A stretch of 64,000 nt of DNA from contig CAVPSV010000002.1 in the NCBI GenBank assembly GCA_963708625.1, forward strand, positions 496,001 to 560,000, read 5' to 3'. This DNA is from DASXIF01 sp036498145. GTDB taxonomy: Bacteria > Actinomycetota > Actinomycetes > Mycobacteriales > Jatrophihabitantaceae. Of the stretch, positions 1 through 9,884 are shown piece by piece; position 1 is the first letter of the stretch; each line of letters opens with the position of its first letter. The position numbers were made by a program, and so were the translations under genes. The notes beneath the pieces are model-generated. The model saw nothing but the letters and a program-made list of their open reading frames with translations. It ran no database searches and was not told the DNA's origin.

Positions 1-3000
1 GCGACCTCGACGCACACCTCGCCCGCCTCGGTGAAGGCAATCGCGTTGTTCACCAGATTGATCAGGATCTGGCCGAGGGCCCGCGAGTCCGAGCGAGCCA
101 CCAACCCCGTTTCGGGCAACCGCAGGATCAGCGGCAGCTCTTTGGCATCTGCCAGTGGCTGCAATGAGGAGACGACGGTCCGCGTGACGTCCACGCAGTC
201 CACGTCTTCCAGGGATAGCTCGACGGCGCCCGACTCGATCTTGGCCAGGTCGAGCAGGTCATTGATGATCGACAGCAGGTGGTGGCCGCTGGTCTGCACC
301 GTGCGCAACTGGCGGGTCTGCTCGGGGTTGAGCGGGCCGGGCAATTCCATCAGCAGCGTGCCGGTGAACCCGATGATCGCGTTGAGCGGGGTGCGCAGCT
401 CGTGGCTCATGCTCGCCAGGAACATGTCCTTGGCGCGGCCGGCCCGCTCCAGCTCGACGTTCTTCTCCTTAAGCTGCTCAGCCAGCGACCGGAATCGCGT
501 CTCGCTGCCGGCCAGGTGCTCCAGCGCGGCGCCGGCAAGGGTGGCGATGAACGCGGCAAGCTGGATCTCGTCGTCGCCGAAGAGCTGGCCGAGCTGACGA
601 TGCGTGGCGTACAGGCAGGTCGTCGGCTTCGCCGGCCACCAGGATCGGCGCGGCGATGGCCGAGCGGATTCCGGACAGCAACAGGCTGTCGTTGGAATCG
701 GCAGCTTGCTCCATGGCGACGACCGGTGCGCCTTCGGCGACGGCGCGGGTGAGCAGCGAGCGGCTGAGGTCGTAAAGGTCTTCCCCGGATTGGGTCGTCA
801 ACTGCTCCTGATCGAGCGCGTCCACCGGCACCAGGTGGCAGCGCTCGGCACGCAGCAGCGAGGTGACCGCCTCCCGGATCGCGGATTCCAACGCCGGGTA
901 GGACGCGGACGCGGTGATCGCGTGACCGGCATGCAGCAAGCTGGTGAACCGATCGAAGATCGACAACGTCGGTTCGTCGTCCCCGCTCGGCGCGGTGCGC
1001 ACGGCCGACTCCAACAGCCAGAGCTGGTCGTGGGCGAGGCTGCGATCCGCGATGGCGAGGGGCCGGCGCGGCTGGCCCCACTCGGCGAGCAGGTCCGCGC
1101 GGGCCACGCGGGACAGTGCGGCTTCGTATCGCGCGCCCTGGCTCTCGGCCAGCTCGATGCTGCGTGCGAGACACCGCCCGGCGCGCCGGCGCCGTCCGGC
1201 CAGCGAGGCGATCAGCCCCGCCTCGCGCATCGCATGCGGCGCGTTGTTGCGGTAGTACCTTGCCCACCGCAGCGCGCAGCGCGTCGCGTGCCGGGCGCTA
1301 CGCAGCAGCCGCCGGCGCTGAGCCGGATTGTGTAGCGGGGCGGCTTCGGCGGTCTCGCGTCGGATGGTTGCGGCCCACACGTAGACCGGGACTATGTACT
1401 CCTGCCGCAGGCCCGCGGCGCTCACCGTCCGCACCGCGGTTTCGATGCTGTCCAGCGCGCTCGGCAGATCATCCTGGGCACGGGCGCACAGCGCCCGGGC
1501 CAGATGCAGCTCGGCTGCGGTCTGCGCGTCCTCGCTTGCCTTGGCCAGCTGGTCGTCAATCAGCTCGGGATCGATGCGGCCGCCGGTGGCCCGAGCCCAG
1601 ATGCTCAGCGCGATGCCCGCGGCAGTCTGGTCGCCGATGGAGCGCGCGCTGTAGAACAGCGTGCGGCTGACCTCGACCGCCCGCCCGAGGTCGCCCAGGC
1701 GCCACCGGCACAGGGCGAGGTTCCACTCAGCCGTATTCACCTCCCACTGGTCGCCGGTCTGGCGCAACAAGGCGAATGGCCTGCTCGCAATGCTCGGCCG
1801 AGGCGACGAAGCGTGACGCGGCGTACTCGACGACGCCGGTGAAGGCCAGGCTCTGGCCCTGCCCCCAAACGTTCGCCGAGGTCGCGGCGGATCTGACAGC
1901 GAACGCTGCGCGTAGCGGATCCCGCGGCTGTACCACGGGATCATCGTCATTACCGGTGCGTGCTCCGAGTACGCCTGGCCCAACTCGGCCGAGGGACGGT
2001 AGCGCTCGGCGAGGTTCATGCCGCGCAGATGCGACCAGGCGCACGAGACCTTGCCGCTGTGGAACCAGTACAGGTACGCGAGCCTGCTGTACAGCCGCAT
2101 CGCGAGGAAGTCGAGGCTCGATGGCCGGTGGCATCGCGCCGGCCGACGAACAATCGCGGCGCGACCGTGTGCGCCGCCTGCACCAGCAGTTCCCACGACC
2201 AGCGAGACGGTGAGCAGTGCCGTGCCGCGGGCACCCGGCGCCCCAGCCCGGCCAGCGCGCCTTCGAGCCGGCGCTTGCCGGTCGGGATGTCGCCCTGCTT
2301 GAAGGCCAGTTCGCCGAGCTTGCCGTCGATCTCTGCGGTGCGCGCGACGTCCTTGACCAGCGTACCGGGCCTGGGCCAGATACGTCTCCGCCTCGCCGTA
2401 GACGCCCTGCAGTGTCAGCACGTCGCCGAGCCCCTCGGCGACCATCATGCGCGCGATCACGTTGTCGTCTGTGCAGCCACGCTCGGCCATCCGGTAGTGC
2501 GTCACGGCGGCGTCGAGTGCGTATCTGCTGCGGCTCAGCGCGGCGCCCGCCAGTGCGTGCGGTAGACGCCTCGAGCATGACGGCCGGAGGCGTCGAGGTG
2601 ATAGGCGAGGTCGAAGACCAGCTCCTCGTCGTCGTCCGCCGCGCTGCGCGAGATGGTCCGCGGCCCGGCCGTGCAGATCGACCGGCGCTCGTCCGCAGCT
2701 GAGCCGTTCGAGCAGCGCCTCGCGGATCTTGTCGTGGAAGAACGTGCATCGTGCCGGCGCGCTCGTCGACCCAGAGCAGCCGCCGCCGCCGGGCGTCGGC
2801 GATGATCGCGCCCGGCTTCGGCGCCGATGCCTGCGATCGCGACCGCGGTCGGCAGGTCGAACTGCTTGCCGAGCACCGCGCCGACCGAGAGCAGGTGCAG
2901 CGGCCGCGGGGGACAGCAGTTCCAGGCGCCGAACCAGGAACGGTGCCGATCGGCGACCGGCCTGGACGTCGAGCAGACCGGTTTCGGAGACCATCCAGCC

Positions 3001-3872
3001 GTCCGGGCGCGCTACCAGCGCGCCGGACTCGACGATGCCGCGCAGCACCGCCGCGCCCATGAACGGGTTGCCGTCGGCCAGGCGCACGATGGTGCGGGTG
3101 ATCGCAGCCGGCAGCGGTCCGGCCATCGACTCGGCGAGTTGGGCCATCGCGCGCTGCCGACAGCGGACCGAGCGCCACACGCCGGCGCACCGTGGATCTT
3201 GCGCAGCGGGTGGTCGTCCTCGACCTCCTCGGACCGGAACGCGGCGATCACGCCGAGGCGCTGTGGCGGCTCGCCTGCCGGGAACAGCTCGGCGAGCAGC
3301 CGCACGGTCAGCGTGTCGGCCCATTGGCAGTCGTCCAGCACGAGCAGGATCGGCCGCTGTCGCGCTCGCCGCCGCGATGAGCAGGCGCCGGAGCCCGGCC
3401 AGGCGTGCGCAGCTCGCCGAACTGCTCCGGTCCGGCGTCGACGTCGTCGAGCGGCTGGCCGAACAGTGCCGCGAGCATCGGCACCGTGCGCACCAGCGCG
3501 GCGGACACATCCGCCAACGCATGCACGACCTGCCTCGCGTGCCAGCCGGATCGGCGCGCAGCAGCGTGACGAGCTCGTCGATCACGCCGTGCAGCACCGT
3601 GAACGGACGTTGGCCGGCGTTCACCACGCCCTGACCGTGCAGCACGGTCACGCCGGCTGGTGCTCGCCTGCCGAGAGACCTCGCTGCAGCAGCCGGGTCT
3701 TCCCGCCACCGGAGTCCGCCTCGAGCAGCACGAGTCCGGCGCCGCCCTCGGCGAGTCCGGCGACGAAACCGGCGAGCGTCTCGAGTTCCGCCTCCCGGCC
3801 GACGAAGGACGGGTCGGTGAGGCTGGCTCGATGGTCGGAGCGGCCGATGACGAGGTGCGGGCTCGCGCTCAC
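1..3872 (-). CDS. AAA-ATPase/GAF/sensor histidine kinase, PknK-type multidomain regulator (partial, frameshifted)
   Basis: Runs off the left edge. The probable GTG start (3872) overlaps the stop of the upstream kinase gene (GTGA), so the two are probably coupled. Visible in order: a Walker A motif ADSGGGKT (near 3685-3715) and a Walker B-like LDDCQWAD (near 3310-3340) of the AAA_16/LuxR-type ATPase, a long helical TPR-like region (3100-1000), a GAF-like domain (about 900-560), a linker coil, and a HisKA domain with the H-box MSHELRTPLN (His codon at 402-404), then the start of an HATPase domain. The reading frame changes many times between 3650 and 620, mostly as single extra bases, yet each segment is good protein. 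One example near 621: GDD is followed by an extra base before LYATHRQLGQLFGDDE. Known relatives are long sensor kinases fused to an N-terminal Ser/Thr kinase. Either a real pseudogene or a badly sequenced stretch. Confidence 0.7.
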
Positions 3873-4792
3873 CGCGGGCCAGCGGCCGCGGCGAGTTCGG
3901 CGAGATCTGACTCGAGGGCGGCGGCGGACTGGTAGCGCTCGCCCGGGTCCTTGCGCAGCAGGCGTTGCACGATGTCGTCCATGGCCCGCGGGATGGCGCC
4001 GGCTACCTGCCCGCGCTCTGGTCGCGCCCGAGCAGGGGCGGTACCGGCATGCTCAGGTGCTGGCGCAGCAGGTCGCCGACGGTCGGGCCGGGGAACGGCG
4101 GCGAGCCGGTGAGGCACTCGAACAGGACGACCCCGACCGCGTAGAGATCGGAACGCTCGTCGGCCGGGGCGGCCAATGCGCCGGCCGCCTCCGGTGCGAG
4201 GTAGCGCACCGTGCCGACCAGGTCGTCGCGGATGGATTCGTCCAACCACGGGCTGCGGGACAGCCCGAAGTCGACGAGGGTTACCTGCTCGATCCGGCCG
4301 GTGCCCGAGACGATGATGTTCGCCGGTTTCACGTCGCGATGGCATACCCCGGCGGTGTGCGCGATGCTCGAGCGCCGCGGCAATGTCCACGCCGATGCGC
4401 AACGTGTCGTCGAGGCTCATCGGCCCGTCGCTCAGCGCGTGCTCCAGCGTGCGGCCAGGCACGAACGGCTGGGCCAGGTAGAGCAGGTCGCCGCTCTGGC
4501 CGGCGTCATAGAGCATGCAGATGCCCGGGCCGGACAGTTCGCGAAGTACCTGTGTCTCGTGTTGGAACCGGATCCGTACGGCGGGCGGCACCAGCGCCGG
4601 GTGGATGATCTTGAGGACGACGTCGACGTCGTTGACGCTGTCGTGCGCGAACACAGTTTCGATCCCGTTGCCGCTCTTCGCGGTGGCCCGCAGGCGGTAA
4701 CGGTCGGCGAACAGCGCGTCGGGCGCATCGACCGGGCCACCGGTGGGTTCCTCACGCTCACCGGCGGTCCAGGGGCGCAGCGTCGAACTCAT
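3869..4792 (-). CDS. Serine/threonine protein kinase (two compensating frameshifts)
   Basis: Hanks-type kinase domain. The invariant Lys sits in VVLKIIHP, the catalytic loop is CHRDVKPANI, the Mg-binding loop is DFGLS and the activation segment ends in YLAPE, so all key catalytic residues are present. The glycine loop (KSGNGIETVF) is degenerate, as in kinases fused to or paired with AAA/histidine-kinase receptors. The middle (about 4375-4010) lies in another frame: one extra base after LEH near 4370, and a compensating change near 4012. The stop overlaps the GTG start of the AAA/histidine kinase gene, so in relatives this is often one polypeptide. It probably senses or transmits a signal with that partner. 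About 306 aa when the frame is restored. Confidence 0.75.
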   Translation of the reverse strand: MSSTLRPWTAGEREEPTGGPVDAPDALFADRYRLRATAKSGNGIETVFAHDSVNDVDVVLKIIHPALVPPAVRIRFQHETQVLRELSGPGICMLYDAGQSGDLLYLAQPFVPGRTLEHALSDGPMSLDDTLRIGVDIAAALEHRAHRRGMPSRRETGEHHRLGHRPDRAGNPRRLRAVPQPVVGRIHPRRPGRHGALPRTGGGRRIGRPGRRAFRSLRGRGRPVRVPHRLAAVPRPDRRRPAAPAPEHAGTAPARARPERGQVAGAIPRAMDDIVQRLLRKDPGERYQSAAALESDLAELAAAAGPR

Positions 4793-5118
4793 GCACGACC
4801 TCCCCTATCGCAGTCCTGTGCGCTGCCGTGCTCGCATATAAAATTGCTGTTAGGTTAGCTGCCTTAACGTGCAATAAACAGGGATTCGGCATCACATCGC
4901 GCCGGTGTCTGTTTCGTCAGACCCTGGAATGTCCTGGTATCCGTTTACTTGCCCGGGTTCGTCACCGCGAGCCGTGCGCGGCGCCGGGGTGGGCGATTGT
5001 CGCGCTGGCGACTCCGGAAATGGTGCGCGCATTGGCGCCGCGGGGTAGGTCTGGTCGAAGGCGTCAAGCCCGCGTCGAACCCCGGTTTTGCGGCGTTGCG
5101 GCGGGTAACATCCGCGGC
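4793..5118. other. 326-bp intergenic region, AT-rich core
   Basis: Divergent region between the kinase gene (minus) and the acidic hypothetical gene (plus). The part from 4835 to 4885 is much more AT-rich than its surroundings and is a plausible promoter for the kinase operon; it contains a possible DtxR/IdeR-like half-palindrome, listed separately. No RNA gene or convincing coding region is seen; an open frame reading into 5119 from 4828 exists but has no family resemblance and weak coding character before the GTG at 5119. Confidence 0.5.
4850..4867. promoter_or_regulatory. Possible IdeR/DtxR iron box (half site)
   Basis: TTAGGTTAG at 4850-4858 matches the first nine bases of the actinobacterial iron-box consensus TTAGGTTAGGCTAACCTAA exactly. 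The right half (CTGCCTTAA) is only a partial inverted match. It lies about 60 bp upstream of the kinase start in an AT-rich segment. The half-site match is what is seen; iron control of the kinase operon is inference. Confidence 0.3.
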
Positions 5119-5921
5119 GTGTCGATCAGCGTCGTGACTGTGCGCGACTACGAGGGAGTGCCATCGACACGTGAGCTGTATGTCCGCGGTGCCCGGTATG
5201 TGATCAACAGCAGCGGTGACCTCGAGATCATCTCGGAACAGCGCGCGGTGATAGCCCTATACCCCTCCGGCAACTGGATGTCGGTGTTCGTCGATGACGT
5301 CGTGCGCATCCTCGTCAAGGGCGTGGAGGACACCGCGATCATCGGCGGCCAGTACGCCGACACCGGCACATCGGATGCCGCCGCCGCCGCCGAGGTGGCC
5401 AGCCCCGCCGCCGCGACTGACGTGGTCGCCGACCTCGGCGCTGACGACACGGACGTCGCGACAGTCGACGACCTCGAATCGGACGACCCGGATGACGCGG
5501 ACGAGCTTGACGGACGCCGATACCGAGGTCGAGGCGTCGGTGGACCTGGATGTCGACTCGGACGTCGAGCTGTACAGTGACTCGGACACCGATACCGACG
5601 TCGAGGCGGCGTCGGACCCGGATGTCGACTTCGGCAACGAGTTCCACACGGAGTTCGACCCCACCGCAACCGCGGCAGAGCCGGTCGTCGAGGAGCCTCC
5701 GAAACCGCCGAGTTCAATACCGGTCGGCATGCGGTCGGTGAAGTTCGGCCCGCGGATCATGCGGCCGCCCAAACCGACGCCGGAGCCGACCCGATCCCGG
5801 CACATGATGCCGGTGTCATTCCGGGCTCGCCCGCATTCGCGCCGGCCTGTCCAAGCCGACGCCGCAGCCGAACAGGGACGACAGCGCCGACGGTGAGCCG
5901 GGCGAGGACGAATCGACGTAG
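5119..5921 (+). CDS. Hypothetical protein: small beta-rich domain plus acidic low-complexity tail (two frameshifts)
   Basis: A GTG at 5119 opens a domain of about 90 residues of alternating hydrophobic strands (ELYVRGARYVINS, LEIISEQRAVIALYP, SVFVDDVVRILVKG). It is followed by an Ala/Asp/Glu-rich tail with DSDTDTDVE repeats, a Pro-rich basic patch (PRIMRPPKPTPEPTRSR) and a final acidic end, GEPGEDEST. Keeping this composition requires two single-base insertions, near 5514 and near 5828; the last segment then ends at TAG 5919-5921. No family recognised. The acidic-then-basic low-complexity layout suggests a protein- or nucleic-acid-binding tail, but that is a guess. The gene diverges from the kinase operon. 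Confidence 0.5.
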
Positions 5922-5951
5922 CGACGGCGATCGACGTGCTGCGGTCGAGGG

Positions 5952-7328
5952 CTAGCGAGCGCCACGAATCGCACGGTCGGGTGGTGCCACCCCCGCGCGC
6001 TGCTCGAGCGCGACCGGCAGTTGTTCGTAGCCGCGCAGGATCCGGGTCGATCGGCGACGCGCGCCGGGCAGCACGCGCAGCTCGGGATAGCGCTCGAAGA
6101 GCAGCCGCAATCCGACGTCGCCCTCCATCCGCGCCAGTGACGCGCCCAGACAGAAATGCCTGCCCGCCGAGAAGGACAGATGTTCGCGCGCGTTCTCTCG
6201 GCTCACGTCGAACGTTGCAGGATCGGTGAAGACCTCGGGGTCACGGTTCGCCGCGGCCAGCAGCGTCGTGACGAAGCTGCCCGCACGCAACGGCACGTCG
6301 CCGACCACGGTGTCGCGGATCGCGCTGCGGCCGGTGGTCAACACGGGCGGGTCGTAGCGCAGCACCTCCTCGACCGCGTTGGGCCACAGTTCGGGCTGCG
6401 CGCGCACTGCGGCGAGCTGATCGCGATGCGCGCTCAGCAGCGCGATGCCGTTGCCGAGCAGGTTGACGGTGGTCTCGAACCCGGCGGCGAGCACCAGTCC
6501 CGCGGTTGCCTTCAGCTCACGCTCGTCCAGCCCAACGCCGCCGTCGCGCGCAGCGACCAGCTGGGAAAGCAGGTTGTCGCCGGGGTTGCGGCGCAGTTGC
6601 GCCAGGTGATCGCCGAGCCATGCGTCGAATGCCTCGAGGGCGGCCTCGACTCGTCGGAACTCCCGCCACGGCAGTCCGAAGTCGAGGCTGGGCGCAGCGG
6701 CGGCACCGAACGCGAGTACGCGTTCCCGCTCGGCCAGCGGCACGCCGAGGATTTCCGCGATCACGGTGACCGGGAGCAATGTGCAGTACGCGTCGACCAG
6801 TTCCACCTGATCCCGGCCGGCGAGCCCGTCCAACAGTTCCGCCGCAACCTGTTCGGTACGGCTGCGCAGCCGGTCGACGGCGCGCGGCGTGAACACACCG
6901 CTGACCAGGCGGCGGTACCGGGTGTGCTCCGGCGGTTCGGTGACCAGCAGCGACGGCGGGCGCAGCGGGCCGAGCGCGGCGCTGTCGTCGGCCCACCGGA
7001 ACGCGCGCGACATCGCATCGTTGCCGGTCGGCACGGCGAAACCCGCCGCGAAGTCGTTGCTGGCCAAGACGGCTTTGACCAACGGGTGCGAGGTCACGAT
7101 GTAGGCGAATCGACCGCGGTAGACCGGGCCGTGGCTGCGGATCTCCTCGAACACCGCCAGCGGATCGCCACCGCGGCTGGACTGGATGAACCGCCCCTGC
7201 AGATCACCGCGACGTGCGGCGGCGCGGACCACTGTGCTCGGCACGGCGTGGCCCAGGCCCCAGCGGACCACTTGCTTCGTCTGCGCCGTAACCCGCCGGC
7301 GGGCGCGCGTGCCGATCGCCACGTGCAC
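5952..7328 (-). CDS. Cytochrome P450
   Basis: Complete 458-aa soluble P450. The I-helix oxygen-activation motif is AGFETT, the K-helix ExxR is EEVLR (followed by YDPPV), and the heme-binding loop is FSAGRHFCLGASLAR with the axial Cys. Start is GTG at 7328; the first ~30 residues are basic, so a slightly later start is possible. It would hydroxylate a hydrophobic substrate using electrons from a ferredoxin; no dedicated ferredoxin is adjacent, the nearest being at 52.5 kb. It lies 104 bp downstream of the cyclic-nucleotide-binding gene on the same strand and may share its transcript. Given KstR elsewhere in the window a steroid or fatty-acid substrate is possible, but nothing in the sequence proves it. 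Confidence 0.93.
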   Translation of the reverse strand: MHVAIGTRARRRVTAQTKQVVRWGLGHAVPSTVVRAAARRGDLQGRFIQSSRGGDPLAVFEEIRSHGPVYRGRFAYIVTSHPLVKAVLASNDFAAGFAVPTGNDAMSRAFRWADDSAALGPLRPPSLLVTEPPEHTRYRRLVSGVFTPRAVDRLRSRTEQVAAELLDGLAGRDQVELVDAYCTLLPVTVIAEILGVPLAERERVLAFGAAAAPSLDFGLPWREFRRVEAALEAFDAWLGDHLAQLRRNPGDNLLSQLVAARDGGVGLDERELKATAGLVLAAGFETTVNLLGNGIALLSAHRDQLAAVRAQPELWPNAVEEVLRYDPPVLTTGRSAIRDTVVGDVPLRAGSFVTTLLAAANRDPEVFTDPATFDVSRENAREHLSFSAGRHFCLGASLARMEGDVGLRLLFERYPELRVLPGARRRSTRILRGYEQLPVALEQRAGVAPPDRAIRGAR

Positions 7329-7432
7329 ACCCTATTCGTGTCGCCTCGTGGCGGACGTCCTACCGCAGTAGGGGATTGTCTGTCGCCGTGGTGATCGTCA
7401 GCACACCATCGCCGCCGGACGGCAGATAGGCG

Positions 7433-8432
7433 TTAGCTCTCCTCGCGGCGGTGCCCTTGCGCGAGGGCAGCCAGCGCCTCGCGGTCGATCGCCTCGGCCG
7501 GGGCCTGCGCGACCCGCACCGGCGTCAGTGCGGTCAGGGTCGCCGTGCGCGGCGAGGATTGCAGGATGGCTCGTTCGCCGACGACCGCGCCGGGGCCGAG
7601 TTCGCCCAGGCTCCGCTCGTCCACGCTCACGTCGAGTACGCCGTCGAGCACCAGGAACAGCGAATCGCCCGGCTCGCCCTGCTTGGCGAGCACGCTGCCC
7701 TGATCGAGCTTGCGAATCTTGGGTCGGCGGGCACCGCGCATCAGTAGTGAGGACAGCTCTCGCTCAAGCGCCGTCTCCGCTGCCGCGACGACCACCGGGG
7801 AGTCCTGCTCACCCCAGGGCGTCGTCTCCCACGAGCGTTGCCCCAGCCACTGCTTCCAGTCGGCCACGCCGGCCTTGTGCGTGAGGGCACCGGATGCGTC
7901 ATAGACCCAATGCCGCGGGAACGGGCTCGCCCCGGCCAGTTCACCGCTGGCCGAGCCGTCCGCGGACAGGGTGAGCCGCAGCGTGGTCCACACCAGCGGC
8001 GCCTGCATCCGCACGAACGGTGCCTTGTTGATCCGGCGCGGCAGCGGCAGCGCAGTACGGCCGCCGACCGTTTGGGTGAAGGTGATCCGCCCCGGCTCGA
8101 TCACCGGGTCGGGGCGCAGGTCCGGCATACCCACCGCGGCGAAGGTGGCGTCCAGCGGCCCGACCCGCACCGTGGTCGCGCCCATCACGGCGCCGCCTGA
8201 CTGTTCGTAGCGACAGCACCCGATCGCCCTCGAACTCGGCCCAGGCGCCGAGTTGGTTGGCGAACCGGAACGCGTCCGCGCCGCGCAGCTCACCCAAACC
8301 GCCGGCCGGCAGCGCGCCGGGCGGCGGCGCGTCATAGTGCGACAGGCCGGTGGCGAACGTCGCCTTCATCGGACCGAGCACCGCTTCCGACGGGATCCAG
8401 GACAGGGACGTGATCTCGCATTCCACTCGCAT
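7433..8432 (-). CDS. Cyclic nucleotide-binding domain protein (one frameshift)
   Basis: The N-terminal ~230 residues form an uncharacterised domain (MRVECEITSLSWIPSE..., with RHWVYDASGAL). The C-terminal ~100 residues are a cNMP-binding (Crp/cAMP-type) beta-barrel: RKLDQGSVLAKQGEPGDSLF, then the phosphate-binding-cassette region ELGPGAVVGERAILQSSPRTATL. No helix-turn-helix follows, so it is not a Crp-type transcription factor. The frame changes once near 8213, where one extra base separates EGDRVL from RYEQSGGAV. Start ATG at 8432. Its upstream neighbour on the other strand is a receiver-cyclase fusion, so it could be a reader of the cyclic nucleotide made there; that link is inference from adjacency. 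Confidence 0.75.
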
Positions 8433-8564
8433 GCCGGCCACGCTAGAAGCCCAGAGGCCGATGGGCACGGGCGCCAGCGGGCCTCTTGCCGGTGTGGCCA
8501 GCACCCGGCGATCCGGCTGGTCTGCTTCCTTGTCGCCGCGGCGCCGTTAGGACGTAATGGACCT

Positions 8565-9884
8565 GTGCAGGCGATCACCGTGGTGCTCGCGGACGACAAT
8601 CTCATCGTCCGCGAGGGTGTGCGTGCGCTGCTGGCGCACGATCCGAGCGTCGAGGTCGTCGGCGTCGCCGGCGACTACGACGAGCTCATCGAGCGCACCG
8701 TCGCTCTCGAGCCCCAGGTACTGGTGACCGATATCCGCATGCCGCCGACGTTCCAGAACGAAGGGATCGAAGGCGCCAAGGAGGTTCGCAAGCGGCTGCC
8801 GGGTATCGGGGTCGTGGTGCTGAGCCAGTACGACAGCCCGGAGTACGCGGTCGACCTGCTCTCGGCCGGCGCGGCGGGGTACGCGTACCTGCTCAAGGAT
8901 CGGGTGGCCGATTCCGATCGGCTCTCCCGCGCCATCCGTGAAGTGGCCACCGGCGGCTCGATGCTCGATCCCGAGATCGTCGCGGCACTCGTTTCACCGG
9001 CTCGTGCCGAGGGAGCCCTCAGCGACGCGCAGGAGGATCTGTTGCGCCAGGTCGCCGAGGGTCGGCCGGTGAAGGCGATCGCGGCCAGCGCGGGCGTGCC
9101 GGCGGAAAAAGTCAATGACGAGATCGAGGCTCTGTTCCTCGACCTGGCCAAGGGCGCGAGCGCCGGCCGGGCGGACGCGCTGCGCCGGCTGCGGATGCTG
9201 CATTCGGCGATCCTGCGTCGCGAGGAGCAGGGCGAGACGCTGTCCCGATTGCTGCCGGGCGGCCTCGCGGACAAGCTGCGCGCCGATCGGGGCGCGATCG
9301 ATCGAACCGAACGTCTCACCGTGACGGTGCTGATGTCCGATGTGCGCGGGTACTCCGGAATTGCCGAGCGGGCCGACCCGGCCGTGCTCGCCGGTCAGCT
9401 CAACGCGCATCGACAGCAGATGAATGCTGCAATTCTTGCCGAGGGAGGGACGGTCATGCAGTACGTCGGCGACGCGGTGATGGCGGTCTTCGGTGCGCCG
9501 GATCCCCACCCCGACCACGCCGCGTGCGCCGTTCGTGCGGCGATCGCCATGCACCGCCGCCAGCGCGACCTCGACGTCGAGTGGGCTTCCCGCGACCTGG
9601 CTCCGTTCGGCCTGGGCATCGGACTGTCCACCGGCGAGGTGGCCGCGGCATTGCTGGGCAGCGCGGAGCGGCTGGAGTACACCGTGGTCGGCGACACGGT
9701 GAACCTGGCCCAGCGATTGCAGGATCTGGCCCGGCCGGCCGGTAACACCGTCGCCAGCGAGCCGACAGTGCACGGCTGCGGGCCCGAGCTGACCTGGGAG
9801 TCCCTCGGCGCATGCGCGGTCAAGGGTCGCGCCGCCGCGGTCGTCGCATACCGCCTGGACACCGATATGGGGAGTGCCGCATGA
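8565..9884 (+). CDS. Response regulator receiver fused to class III adenylate/guanylate cyclase
   Basis: 439 aa from GTG 8565. Residues 1-125 are a CheY-like receiver (LADDN acidic pocket, phospho-Asp in LVTDIRMPP, Lys in LLKDRV). Residues about 150-205 look like a worn LuxR helix-turn-helix (LSDAQEDLLRQVAEGRPVKAIAASAGVPAEKV). Residues about 255-430 are a class III cyclase: metal Asp in VLMSDVRGYS, second Asp in YVGDAVMAVFG, and the transition-state Asn/Arg in TVNLAQRLQ. The usual purine-specifying Lys before the second Asp is Gln (GGTVMQYVGD), so the product is uncertain. It overlaps the ABC ATPase gene by 4 bp (ATGA) and begins a four-gene coupled operon that includes a histidine kinase, its likely phosphodonor. 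Confidence 0.9.
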   Translation: MQAITVVLADDNLIVREGVRALLAHDPSVEVVGVAGDYDELIERTVALEPQVLVTDIRMPPTFQNEGIEGAKEVRKRLPGIGVVVLSQYDSPEYAVDLLSAGAAGYAYLLKDRVADSDRLSRAIREVATGGSMLDPEIVAALVSPARAEGALSDAQEDLLRQVAEGRPVKAIAASAGVPAEKVNDEIEALFLDLAKGASAGRADALRRLRMLHSAILRREEQGETLSRLLPGGLADKLRADRGAIDRTERLTVTVLMSDVRGYSGIAERADPAVLAGQLNAHRQQMNAAILAEGGTVMQYVGDAVMAVFGAPDPHPDHAACAVRAAIAMHRRQRDLDVEWASRDLAPFGLGIGLSTGEVAAALLGSAERLEYTVVGDTVNLAQRLQDLARPAGNTVASEPTVHGCGPELTWESLGACAVKGRAAAVVAYRLDTDMGSAA

